Source: Planctomycetota bacterium (GTDB lineage: Bacteria > Planctomycetota > SZUA-567 > JAKLDR01). From it: a stretch of DNA of 35,974 nucleotides. The stretch is from assembly GCA_022703445.1 (NCBI GenBank), contig JAKLDR010000038.1, positions 1 through 35,974 on the forward strand, in the 5' to 3' direction. Positions 7,579 to 15,629 of this stretch are shown one piece after another. Both the position numbers and the translations under genes were made by a program. Each line of letters starts with the position of its first letter. The first letter of the stretch is position 1. Below the pieces are notes generated by a model, which did no database searches, was not told where the DNA came from, and worked only from the letters and a program-made list of their open reading frames with translations.

Positions 7579-7607
7579 TTGACGAAACGGCCATCGTTAT
7601 GGATAAT
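7579..7607 (+). promoter_or_regulatory. Candidate sigma-70-type promoter of the AraC gene
   Basis: TTGACG (7579-7584) and GATAAT (7602-7607) are separated by 17 bp, a near-consensus promoter in a locally AT-richer stretch. Transcription would start at about 7614, giving an unusually long leader of about 175 nt that contains the whole 7640-7767 near-palindrome. The words CCAT and ATGG repeat around the -10 (7591-7612) and could be part of an operator. Confidence 0.5.
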
Positions 7608-7639
7608 ATGGTCATGACTCCAGGCGTAGGTGGACTTGA

Positions 7640-7767
7640 CTCACGCCAAACCACCAAGCTCGCCAAGAACAACACGCGATGGGGCTTGGCCGAGGATGCA
7701 CACACCTGTGCTCATCTCTGGCCAGGTAACCGTAGCCGTTCTTGGCGGCCTAGCGGCTTGGCGTGAG
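7640..7767. repeat. 128-bp imperfect palindrome in the AraC leader
   Basis: The two halves are related by inversion along almost the full length. CTCACGCCAA (7640-7649) pairs with TTGGCGTGAG (7758-7767), and CGCCAAGAAC (7661-7670) pairs with GTTCTTGGCG (7738-7747), both perfectly. Further in, TGGCC pairs with GGCCA, GATG with CATC, and CACA with TGTG near the centre. As RNA it would form one long hairpin just upstream of the AraC gene. It could be a regulatory leader, a small MITE or a decayed element. No target-site duplication is evident. Confidence 0.7.
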
Positions 7768-7789
7768 AGAGCCACACTGAGGGTCCAAC

Positions 7790-8587
7790 ATGCCGAACTC
7801 CTACTTCGACGGCCTGTCCTTCCGGTACCACATGGAGACGCCGGTCTGCACCGCCTGGTGCAAGAAGCGCTTCGAATACTTCGTCCTGGACTACTCCCAC
7901 GGCGGCCGCGTATCCTTCTCCATGGACGACTCCCGGCCGGCCCTCTTTGAGGGGCCGATGGCCTGGTGGACGTGGCCGGGGCCGCACTTCTCCTTCGGAG
8001 CCCGCCCGGGCGAAAGCTGGCACCACCACTTCGTGTCCTTCGAGGGCCCGCGGGCCGAGCAGATGCTCCGGACCGGCCTGATCCCGGCGCGCGCCCAGCC
8101 CTGGGTCCGCCCGGCGCGGCCAGAGGAGTTCCGATCGAGGATGCTCGAGCTCTTCGCCTGCCTGGAGGCCCCCCGCCGGGAATCAGACCGGGCCGCCCAC
8201 CTCCTGGAGGGCCTGCTGCTGGAACTGCACCGCCCGGCAGCGGCAGAGGGCGAGGCCGCCGGCTCGGCCGCCGAGGAGCTGGCCGCAGCCATGCGCCGCT
8301 CGCCAGGTGACGCTCCCGATCCCGTACGCTGGGCCGAGAGGGCCGGGCTCTCGATGGTGCACTTCCGGCGCAGCTTCCGCCAGCGGTTCGGAATGCCCCC
8401 GGGTCAGTTCCTGCAGGCCCTGCGCCTGGAGCGCGCCGCCGAGGCGCTCCGCTCCGGAGGCGAGCCGGTCAAGCGGATCGCCGACTCGGTGGGCATCCCT
8501 GACGTGCTCTATTTCACCCGGCTCTTCAGCCGGAGATTCAGGATGGGGCCGGCGGCATATCGACAACATCACCGAGAGCTGCTATAA
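7790..8587 (+). CDS. AraC-family transcriptional regulator
   Basis: A 265-residue regulator. The N-terminal half (about 1-150) has a cupin-like sensor pattern: GPMAWWTWPGPHFSFGARPG followed by SWHHHFVSFEGPR, as in arabinose-binding domains. The C-terminal 100 residues hold the double helix-turn-helix: the first at WAERAGLSMVHFRRSFRQRFGMPPGQFLQALRL (broken by family-typical spacing) and the second at IADSVGIPDVLYFTRLFSRRFRMGPAAYR, with the usual P-x-x-Y/F-R ending. A TGAGGG site lies 6 nt before the ATG at 7790. It is divergent from URO-D 1 and precedes the GntR/LacI-type gene, so it may control either side. The ligand is probably a sugar, by analogy. Confidence 0.9.
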   Translation: MPNSYFDGLSFRYHMETPVCTAWCKKRFEYFVLDYSHGGRVSFSMDDSRPALFEGPMAWWTWPGPHFSFGARPGESWHHHFVSFEGPRAEQMLRTGLIPARAQPWVRPARPEEFRSRMLELFACLEAPRRESDRAAHLLEGLLLELHRPAAAEGEAAGSAAEELAAAMRRSPGDAPDPVRWAERAGLSMVHFRRSFRQRFGMPPGQFLQALRLERAAEALRSGGEPVKRIADSVGIPDVLYFTRLFSRRFRMGPAAYRQHHRELL

Positions 8588-8704
8588 CACCATTGCAACA
8601 GCATGAATATCCATTTTCCAAGGTTTTTCATTTGCGCATGATTTTCATGGAAATTCCAAGCTGGAAGATATCCAAGCGGTGTATACTGAACACCGGAGGA
8701 ACAG
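8588..8704 (+). promoter_or_regulatory. AT-rich control region of the propeller operon
   Basis: This 117-bp stretch is much richer in A and T than its surroundings. It holds a putative -10, TATACT (8682-8687), flanked by the dyad CGGTGT (8677-8682)/ACACCG (8690-8695). It also holds a second perfect dyad, CATGATTTTCATG (8637-8649), and three copies of TCCAAG (8617-8622, 8655-8660, 8671-8676). The regulator's RBS, GGAGGA, follows at 8695-8700. The layout suggests a repressor operator over the promoter, most simply autoregulation by the next gene, with further sites upstream. Confidence 0.55.
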
Positions 8705-9802
8705 ATGACACAGCACAGTAACAGCAATGGCGCACTCAACACTGGCCGCGACTCGTCTGATCTGCTCTCGACGCTGCGCGCCCAGATCGTCTCCGGGAAG
8801 CTGGCCGCCGGAAGCTTCCTGCCGACGGTCCGGAACCTGAGCGGCAAGCAGGGCGTGGCCCACGGAACCGCCTGGCGCGCACTCAAGGCGCTGGAGTCCG
8901 AGGGTCTGGTCGAGGCCCGGCCGCGGCGCGGCTACCGGGTGCTGCCGGCCGACGCCCGCCGGGCCGACGGCGGCACGCTCGCCTACGTCATGGACCAGCG
9001 CAACGTCTCGGCCGGCAGCTGGGAACTGCTCTACCGCCGGCTGCTCGCGGAGATGGAGCGCTCGGCGGCGGGGCAGGGCGCCCGGGTGCTCAAGCTGATC
9101 ATGAACCCCGGAGAAGAGGGGCTGATCGCGGGGCAACTGGCCACCGCCGGCCTGTCCGGCCTGGTGCTCGACGGCCTGAGCACCCCGCTGCTGGCCTGGG
9201 CCGCGGGGTCCGGCGTGCCTACCGTGGTGGTCGACGACTGGGCCCCGGACCTCGCCTGCGACTCGGTGGTCCAGGACGGTTTCGCCGGAGGGGAACTGGC
9301 TGCCCGCCACCTCCTGGATCAGGGCTGCCGGCGGATCGCCTGGCTCGGCCACGTCGACAACCCGCACGGCCGCTGCCGCTACGGCGGCGCCAGCGCCGCG
9401 CTGGCCGCCGCGGGAAGACGTTTCTCGCACGAGGAAAACTGCCCGATCTCCGAGGAGGCCTTCGCCCCGGCCGCCGCGCGGCTCCTCGCCGGTCCGGAGC
9501 CGGCCGACGGGGTGATCGCCTTCTGGCGCCAGGCGTACGGCCCCCTGGTCCGCGCCGCCCGCGCGGCCGGCCTGGAACTCGGCCGCGGCCTCCAGGCGGT
9601 CTGCTGGTGCCCGGAGGAGATGCTGGACGACAGCTACGCCGCCAGGTTCGAGGGCGCTCCAGTGCCGCCGACCGTGACCTGGCGCATCCGGGAGATGGCC
9701 GACCTGGCCCTGGCACTCCTGGCCGAGCGCCGGCGCAACCGCGCCCTGCCGCCGGCGAGCACACGCCTTTCCGTACGTCTCGCGATCTCAGGAGGAGCTT
9801 AG
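8705..9802 (+). CDS. GntR-type HTH / LacI-type sensor transcriptional regulator
   Basis: A 365-residue regulator. Residues 18-80 form a winged helix of the GntR family (LRAQIVSGKLAAGSFLPTVR, then GTAWRALKALESEGLVEAR and RRGYRV). Residues 88-365 resemble a periplasmic-binding-protein-like sensor of LacI type (GLVLDGLS, VPTVVVDDW, FAGGELAARHLLDQGCRRIAWLGH, DGVIAFW). This is the AraR/GntR-LacI architecture, usually a sugar-responsive repressor. The ATG at 8705 has GGAGGA 4 nt upstream. Its last codons contain the GGAGGAG ribosome-binding site of the first propeller gene, which starts 2 bp after its stop, so the two are translationally coupled. It probably regulates its own operon. Confidence 0.9.
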   Translation: MTQHSNSNGALNTGRDSSDLLSTLRAQIVSGKLAAGSFLPTVRNLSGKQGVAHGTAWRALKALESEGLVEARPRRGYRVLPADARRADGGTLAYVMDQRNVSAGSWELLYRRLLAEMERSAAGQGARVLKLIMNPGEEGLIAGQLATAGLSGLVLDGLSTPLLAWAAGSGVPTVVVDDWAPDLACDSVVQDGFAGGELAARHLLDQGCRRIAWLGHVDNPHGRCRYGGASAALAAAGRRFSHEENCPISEEAFAPAAARLLAGPEPADGVIAFWRQAYGPLVRAARAAGLELGRGLQAVCWCPEEMLDDSYAARFEGAPVPPTVTWRIREMADLALALLAERRRNRALPPASTRLSVRLAISGGA

Positions 9803-9804
9803 AA

Positions 9805-12687
9805 ATGACCCCGCTGCGCACCATGATGTTCGGCCTCGGACTGCTGGCCGCGTCCATCCTGCCCGTTCAGGCTGGTGAACCGGCCGCGGACCTGGCCACC
9901 CAGGCGGTCAAGGCCTCCGGCCACGAGCAGGGCCTGGCCCTGGTCCTCGGCGAGACCGACGGCGCCCTGACCGCGGCACTGGCCAAGGGCAGCCGCCTCT
10001 ACGTGCAGGGTTGCACCTGGGAGGCCGGCTCCGTTGCCGCCGCCCGGGGGGCCCTGATCGCCGCGGGCGTTGCCGACCGCGCCTCGATCGTCTGGGTCGA
10101 GGGCGATGGCCTGCCCTACGCTGACAACCTGGTCAACCTGATCGTCGCCGGCCCCGGTGCCGGCCGCGGGGTCACCGCCGCCGAGATCCTCCGGGTCCTC
10201 GCGCCCGGCGGCCTGGCCATGGTCCGCGCCGACCTGGAGGCCGGCGCCAAGGCCGCCGGGGCCAGAGACGTCAAGGCCGCGGCCGTTCCCGGCTGGGTCC
10301 AGTTCGGCAAGAACGTCGACCCGGCCTTCGACGTCTGGACCCACAATAACGGCGGGGCGGACCAGAGCTTCGTCAACAGCGACAAGGCCGCCGGCCCCTG
10401 GACCGAACTGCGCTGGATCGGCGAGCCGCGCTGGGGCGCCCTGCGCATGATCTATCACGGCCGGGTGTCCTCCGGCGGGCGGATGTACTACGACGAGTAC
10501 CGCACGGCGCCGGGCGGCGGGACCGACGTCTGGCTGGTGGGCCGCGACGCCTGGAACGGCACCGAGCTCTGGCGGCTGGTCATCGGCCCGCCGCCTAAGT
10601 ACGGCAGCGTGGGCAACACCATAACCTGCGACGAGACCCGGGTCTTCTGCGTGGAGAACAACGCGGTCCTCACCGCCCGCGACGGGAAAACCGGCAAGAA
10701 GCTCCTGGAGTACTCCCCGGGCTTCGTCCCGACGGTGGCGGCGACCGCCGGCCCGGCATTGCTGGTCTGCAACCTGGGTATCAGCCCGCCGGTGGCCAAC
10801 AAGGTGGCGGCGCTCGACAAGGACTCCGGCAAGGTCCTCTGGTCGCGCCCCGGGGTCTGCCAGCCGGCGGCCGAGAACGGCACGGCCTTCGTCCTGGGTG
10901 CCTCCGAACTCGAGGGCGTGGACCTGGCCAGCGGGGCCTCGCGCTGGAAGGTCAAGACCGAGGTCGCCCCGGGCAGCGCCCGGCTCTTCTGCAAGGGTGG
11001 CGTGGTCTACGCGACCTACTCCCAGCCCTGGAAGCCGGTCGGGCTGCTCGTGGCCCACGACGCCAAGACCGGCGCGCTGCTCTGGAAGCAGGAGTCGCCC
11101 CGGATCAGCTACGGCATCTACCCCTACGCCGAGGAACTCTGGATGATGCAGGGCGAGGAGAAATCCACCCGGAGCCTCCAGGTCCTCGACCCACGCACCG
11201 GCACCAAGAAGCGCGACCTGGCCATCAAGACGGCGGTCAACAGCCACTGCTTCCCCGGCAAGGGCGCCGGCGACTATCTGATCTTCAGCAACGCCTGGAC
11301 ACTGAATCTCAAAACGGGTGATGCCAGCAACCAGAACACGGTCCGCTCGCCCTGCGACATCGGCCAGATGCCCGCCAACGGGCTGACGTACTTCCTGCCG
11401 CAGCACTGCTCCTGCGGTGTGACCCTGCGCGGCCTGGTGGCCATGTCCCGGGCCGGGGCCCGGAAGTTCCCGGCCGAGGGAGGGGACGGAGCGCCGCAGC
11501 TCTTCACCTCCGGCGCGGCCCCGGCCGCGGCCGCTGAGGGCCCCGAGGACTGGCCCTTCTACCGCAAGGACGCGGCCCGCTCCAACTTGGCGACGACCAA
11601 GCTCCCGACCGAGCTCAAGCCGCTCTGGACCGAGAAGGTCGGGGCGTCGCGGCTGACCCAGGCGGTCGCCGCCTACGGCGTGCTCTGCGTTGCCGAGCCG
11701 AAGACCCACCGGGTCTTCGGCCGCGACGCGGCCAGCGGCAAGGAGCTCTGGAGCTTCGCCGCCGACGGACGCACCGATTGGGCGCCGGCGCTGACCAGGG
11801 GGCTCTGCATCTTCAGCACCGGGGCGGGCTCGGTCTACGCGCTCGACGCCCGGACCGGCAAGGAGGTCTGGCGCCTGCGTGCCGCCCCGGCCCAGAAGTT
11901 CATCGGCGAGGAGGGCCAGTTCGCCTCGCCCTGGCCGGTGGTCGGCGGCGTCCTGCCCCAGAACGGCGAGATCTTCTTCTCCTGCGGCCGTTCGGCCGGC
12001 TCCGACGGCGGCATGTGGCTCCTTGCGGCCGACGCGGCCACCGGCAAGGTCCGCTGGCGCGCCAAGGCCGGTTCGAGCGGCGACCTGGTCCTGAGCAACG
12101 GCAAGGAACTGATGATGACCAGGGTCTACTACAACATGGCCAACGGCGCCCGGGTCGGCGGCGGCAAGGAACCCCCGGGGCTGCTCCGCACGACGCCCTA
12201 CCTGACCTACCTCTCGGTGATGGACTACATGGCCACGGTGGAGCCGCTCCTGTCCCACCAGAAGCACGAGGAGCTGACCGACGGGCGGATCACCGGCGAG
12301 GCCCTGGCCTTCAGCGAGAAGCTCGGCGTGGCCGCCTGGCGCTACCGCTTCGGCGTGCCCAAGGAGATGATGAAGAAGGAGAAGGCCGACCAGCGCTTCA
12401 TCTACGCGCGAGCCGACGGCAAGAACCTCTGGCTGCTCGACGAGGGCATCAAGCAGCAGATGGTCGGCGCCGTCCTGGCCGGCGAGACCGCCTACCTGGC
12501 CGGCGTGCCGGCTTCGCTCGATCCCAAGGAGAAGGGCGAGCTCTGGGTGCTCTCCGGCACCGACGGCAAGAAACTGCAGACGCTGACTCTGGACGTCAAG
12601 CCGGTCTACGACGGCCTGTCCGCCGCCGGCGGGAAGCTGTATCTCGCCGCCGAGGACGGCACCCTGACCTGCTTCGGGGCCAAGTGA
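9805..12687 (+). CDS. Exported MTase-like/PQQ-type beta-propeller protein, paralogue 1
   Basis: A 960-residue protein with a signal peptide (1-23, cut after PVQA). Residues 27-165 resemble a class I methyltransferase fold (LALVLGETDGALT, then GDGLPYADNLVNLIVAG and AEILRVLAPGGLAMV) but the SAM-binding glycine motif is degenerate, and an exported protein would meet no SAM. The rest holds two blocks of PQQ-type propeller blades with repeated A-x-D-x-x-[ST]-G-K-x-x-W (ALDKDSGKVLW, GRDAASGKELW, ALDARTGKEVW, AADAATGKVRW). Between them lies a conserved cysteine/histidine motif at C517, H534, C535 and C537. PQQ binding is not proven; BamB-like scaffolds look alike. The start is set by GGAGGAG 9 nt upstream and by the signal peptide. 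It is the first of three tandem paralogues. Confidence 0.88.
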   Translation: MTPLRTMMFGLGLLAASILPVQAGEPAADLATQAVKASGHEQGLALVLGETDGALTAALAKGSRLYVQGCTWEAGSVAAARGALIAAGVADRASIVWVEGDGLPYADNLVNLIVAGPGAGRGVTAAEILRVLAPGGLAMVRADLEAGAKAAGARDVKAAAVPGWVQFGKNVDPAFDVWTHNNGGADQSFVNSDKAAGPWTELRWIGEPRWGALRMIYHGRVSSGGRMYYDEYRTAPGGGTDVWLVGRDAWNGTELWRLVIGPPPKYGSVGNTITCDETRVFCVENNAVLTARDGKTGKKLLEYSPGFVPTVAATAGPALLVCNLGISPPVANKVAALDKDSGKVLWSRPGVCQPAAENGTAFVLGASELEGVDLASGASRWKVKTEVAPGSARLFCKGGVVYATYSQPWKPVGLLVAHDAKTGALLWKQESPRISYGIYPYAEELWMMQGEEKSTRSLQVLDPRTGTKKRDLAIKTAVNSHCFPGKGAGDYLIFSNAWTLNLKTGDASNQNTVRSPCDIGQMPANGLTYFLPQHCSCGVTLRGLVAMSRAGARKFPAEGGDGAPQLFTSGAAPAAAAEGPEDWPFYRKDAARSNLATTKLPTELKPLWTEKVGASRLTQAVAAYGVLCVAEPKTHRVFGRDAASGKELWSFAADGRTDWAPALTRGLCIFSTGAGSVYALDARTGKEVWRLRAAPAQKFIGEEGQFASPWPVVGGVLPQNGEIFFSCGRSAGSDGGMWLLAADAATGKVRWRAKAGSSGDLVLSNGKELMMTRVYYNMANGARVGGGKEPPGLLRTTPYLTYLSVMDYMATVEPLLSHQKHEELTDGRITGEALAFSEKLGVAAWRYRFGVPKEMMKKEKADQRFIYARADGKNLWLLDEGIKQQMVGAVLAGETAYLAGVPASLDPKEKGELWVLSGTDGKKLQTLTLDVKPVYDGLSAAGGKLYLAAEDGTLTCFGAK

Positions 12688-12713
12688 GGCCCGGTTCTCC
12701 CCGGAGAATGCCC

Positions 12714-15611
12714 ATGACCGCCGGAACCCGCGCCACCCTCGCCGCCCTGACCTTCGCGGTTCTGTCCGCCGGCCTGGCGCCCCGCCCGGCCATGGCCGGA
12801 CAGGCCCCAGCCGGCGAGCCCTTCGACTCCGCTCAGGGCAAGCTGGCCGCCCAGGCCGTCAAGGCCTCCGGCTTCGAGCAGGGCATGTGCCTGGTGGTCG
12901 GCGAGACCGACGGCGCGCTCACCGCGGCGCTCGCCAAGGCCAGCCGGATGTACGTGCAGGGCTGCACCTGGGACGCCGGGGTCGTCCAGAAGGCCCGGCA
13001 GGCCCTGGTGACCGCGGGGGTCGCCGAACGCGCCTCGATCGTCTGGATCGAGGGCGAGGGGCTGCCCTACGTCGACAGCCTGGTCAACGTGGTGGTGGCC
13101 GGTCCCGGCGCCGGCAGAGGGCTGACCGCCGCGGAGATCCTGAGGGCCCTCGCGCCCGGCGGGCTGGCGCTGGTCGGCGCGGAGTTCGAGGCCGGCGCCA
13201 AGGCCGCCGGCGCCAAGGACGTCAAGGCCGCCGAGCGCCAGGGCTGGATCCAGTTCGGCAAGGCCGTCGATCCCGCTTTCGACGGCTGGACCCACAACCT
13301 CGGCGGAGCGGACCTGACTTCCGTCAACAACGACCGGGCCGCCGGCCCCTGGGCGGAAATCCGCTGGCTCGGCGATCCGCGCTGGGGCTCGCTCTACATG
13401 ACCTACTCCGGCCGGGTCACCGCCGGGGGCAGGTTCTACTACGCCGAGAACCGCACCGGCAGCAGCTGGTGGGTGGCCCGCGACGCCTGGAACGGCTTCG
13501 AGCTCTGGCGCGTCCCGCTCGTCGGCTCGGCGGCCGTGCCGCCGAAGGGCCCCGGCGGGACCCTGGCCTGCGACGACCGCCAGGTCTACGCGGTGGACAG
13601 CAAGGTGCTCATAGCCCGGGACGGCCGCACCGGGGCAAAGGTCAAGGACTACGCGCCGGGCTTCGTGCCGGCGGCTGTATCCTCGGCCGGCGCCTTCCTG
13701 CTGGTCAGCAACATCCAGACCAATGTCCGGACCGCGGGCCAGGCGGCCGCCCTGGACAAGGAGTCCGGCAAGGTGCTCTGGACCCGCCCGACTGGCGCGC
13801 ATCCTCCGGCCGAGGGCGGCGTGGCCTTCGTGGCGACGGCGTCGGAGCTGGAGGCCGTCGACATCGCCACCGGCGCCAGCCTCTGGAAGGCCGCCGTGCC
13901 CAAGGCCGTCGGCAGCCTCTGGGCCTTCTGCAAGGACGGCGTCGTCTACGTGCAGCACAAGCCTGAGCAGATCGCGGCCTTCGACGCCAGGAAGGGCGCG
14001 CTGCTCTGGAAGCGGGAGAAGCCCGCCTGCCACTACGGCGCCTTCCCTTACCCGGGCGAACTCTGGCTGGTCGACCTGGCCAAGAAGGGCCAGAACAACG
14101 TGCTGGTCCTGGACCCGCGCACCGGCGAGAAGAAGCGCGAACTGCCGGCCAGCCTCGGCGCCTGCTTCCCCCTGACGGGCTGCGCCAACTACCTGCTCTA
14201 CCTCCACTCCTACTATCTTGATCTCAAGTCCGGGGCGGAGGTCAAGCAGGGGACGCTCCGCTCGCCCTGCTGCCTGGGGCACGTGCCGGCCAACGGGCTC
14301 ACCTACTTCCTGCCGCACCACTGCGACTGCAGCACCTCGCTACGCGGCTTCGCCGCCATGGCTCCGGCCGGAAGCCGGAAGTGGTTCTCCGACGCCGGCA
14401 AGGACGGCAGCTCTCCCCTGTTCGCTGCGGGGCCGGCCCCCGCAGCCGGCGCAGAGAAGCCGGACGACTGGCCGATGTACCGGAGGGATCCGCGCCGCTC
14501 CAACGCCGCGACGACCAGGTTGCCCGACCAGCTCAGGCCGCTCTGGAGCGAGAAGCTAGGCGGCTCGCGGCTGACCCAGGCGGTAGCCGCCTACGGAGTG
14601 GTCTGCACCGCCGAGCCCCGGACCCACCGGGTCTTCGCCCGGGACGCGGACACCGGCCAGGAACGCTGGTCGTTCGCCGCCGACGGGCGCGTCGAGTATT
14701 CGCCGATCCTGCACAAGGGCCTGTGCCTCTTCAGCACGGGGGCAGGCTCGGTCTACGCCCTCGACGCGGCCACCGGCCGGGAGGTCTGGCGGCTGCGCGC
14801 GGCCCCCGCCGAGAAGTACATCGCCGAGGAGGGCCAGTTCGCCTCGGCCTGGCCGGTGATCGGCGGGCTTCTGCCCATGAACGGGGAGGTCTTCTTCACC
14901 TGCGGGCGCTCGGTCAACGTGGACGGCGGCATCTGGCTTTTCGCTGTCGACGCGGCCACCGGCAAGGTCCTCTGGCGCGTCAAAGGCGGGTCGACCAGCG
15001 GCGACTTCTTCCTCAGCGACGGCAAGGATCTGGTCTTCAACGGCAACCGCTACGCGCTCGCCAGCGGCAAGCAACTGGGCGCCAACACCGCCAAGGGCCT
15101 GCTCAAGACCAACACCTACCTGCGGCAGGTGGCCATCGCCGACTACATGGCCTGCGTCGAGCCCGCCCTGGCCCACCAGAAGCACATCGAGCTGACCGAT
15201 GGCTCGGTCCACGGCGAGAACCTGGCCTTCAACGAGAACCTCGGCGTGGCCGCCTGGAACTACCGCACCGGCTTCCACGTGCCCGCCGGGATGATGAAGA
15301 AAGACAAGACCGACAAGCCCTTCATCTACGCGGCGAGCGACGGCAAGAACCGCTGGCTGCTCGACGAGGACATCACACAACAGATGGTCGGCGTGGTCCT
15401 GGCTGGCGAGACCGCCTACCTGGCCGGAGTGCCCTTCTCACAGGACCCCAAGGACAAGGGCGAGCTCTGGGTGCTCTCCGGCACCGACGGCAAGAAACTG
15501 CAGACGCTGACGCTGGACGTCAAGCCGGTCTACGACGGCCTGTCCGCCGCCGGCGGGAAGCTGTATCTCGCCGCCGAGGATGGCACCCTGACCTGCTTCG
15601 GGGCCAAGTGA
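12714..15611 (+). CDS. Exported MTase-like/PQQ-type beta-propeller protein, paralogue 2
   Basis: A 965-residue paralogue of the preceding gene with the same order of parts: signal peptide (about 1-26), methyltransferase-like domain, propeller blades, Cys/His motif (C519, C520, H535, H536, C537, C539) and a second set of blades. An ATG also occurs at 12708, but the GGAG at 12703-12706 is 7 nt from the ATG at 12714 and touches the earlier one, so I choose 12714. Right after the signal peptide the protein carries PFDSAQGK, which is encoded by a REP-like palindrome and is missing from the paralogues. The last 150 bp are 148/150 identical to those of paralogue 1. The gap to the previous gene is 26 bp. 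Confidence 0.87.
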   Translation: MTAGTRATLAALTFAVLSAGLAPRPAMAGQAPAGEPFDSAQGKLAAQAVKASGFEQGMCLVVGETDGALTAALAKASRMYVQGCTWDAGVVQKARQALVTAGVAERASIVWIEGEGLPYVDSLVNVVVAGPGAGRGLTAAEILRALAPGGLALVGAEFEAGAKAAGAKDVKAAERQGWIQFGKAVDPAFDGWTHNLGGADLTSVNNDRAAGPWAEIRWLGDPRWGSLYMTYSGRVTAGGRFYYAENRTGSSWWVARDAWNGFELWRVPLVGSAAVPPKGPGGTLACDDRQVYAVDSKVLIARDGRTGAKVKDYAPGFVPAAVSSAGAFLLVSNIQTNVRTAGQAAALDKESGKVLWTRPTGAHPPAEGGVAFVATASELEAVDIATGASLWKAAVPKAVGSLWAFCKDGVVYVQHKPEQIAAFDARKGALLWKREKPACHYGAFPYPGELWLVDLAKKGQNNVLVLDPRTGEKKRELPASLGACFPLTGCANYLLYLHSYYLDLKSGAEVKQGTLRSPCCLGHVPANGLTYFLPHHCDCSTSLRGFAAMAPAGSRKWFSDAGKDGSSPLFAAGPAPAAGAEKPDDWPMYRRDPRRSNAATTRLPDQLRPLWSEKLGGSRLTQAVAAYGVVCTAEPRTHRVFARDADTGQERWSFAADGRVEYSPILHKGLCLFSTGAGSVYALDAATGREVWRLRAAPAEKYIAEEGQFASAWPVIGGLLPMNGEVFFTCGRSVNVDGGIWLFAVDAATGKVLWRVKGGSTSGDFFLSDGKDLVFNGNRYALASGKQLGANTAKGLLKTNTYLRQVAIADYMACVEPALAHQKHIELTDGSVHGENLAFNENLGVAAWNYRTGFHVPAGMMKKDKTDKPFIYAASDGKNRWLLDEDITQQMVGVVLAGETAYLAGVPFSQDPKDKGELWVLSGTDGKKLQTLTLDVKPVYDGLSAAGGKLYLAAEDGTLTCFGAK
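12819..12840. repeat. REP-like palindrome inside paralogue 2
   Basis: CCCTTCGACTCCGCTCAGGG (12819-12838) lies in frame within the coding sequence and encodes PFDSAQG just after the signal peptide. The aligned position in the paralogues reads GEPAADLA and GESAADLA, so the repeat replaced or entered a short stretch of the mature N terminus. It keeps the frame and probably sits in a flexible linker. Confidence 0.8.
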
Positions 15612-15629
15612 CGGAGACGAGGAGAACCC

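Noticed and set aside
9885..10300. Active SAM-dependent methyltransferase annotation for the propeller proteins
   Set aside because: The glycine-rich SAM motif is degenerate and the protein is exported. I treat the domain as methyltransferase-like only.
11394..11420. Haem c-binding site in the Cys/His motif
   Set aside because: The order is H-C-x-C and not C-x-x-C-H, so covalent haem attachment by the usual system is not supported.
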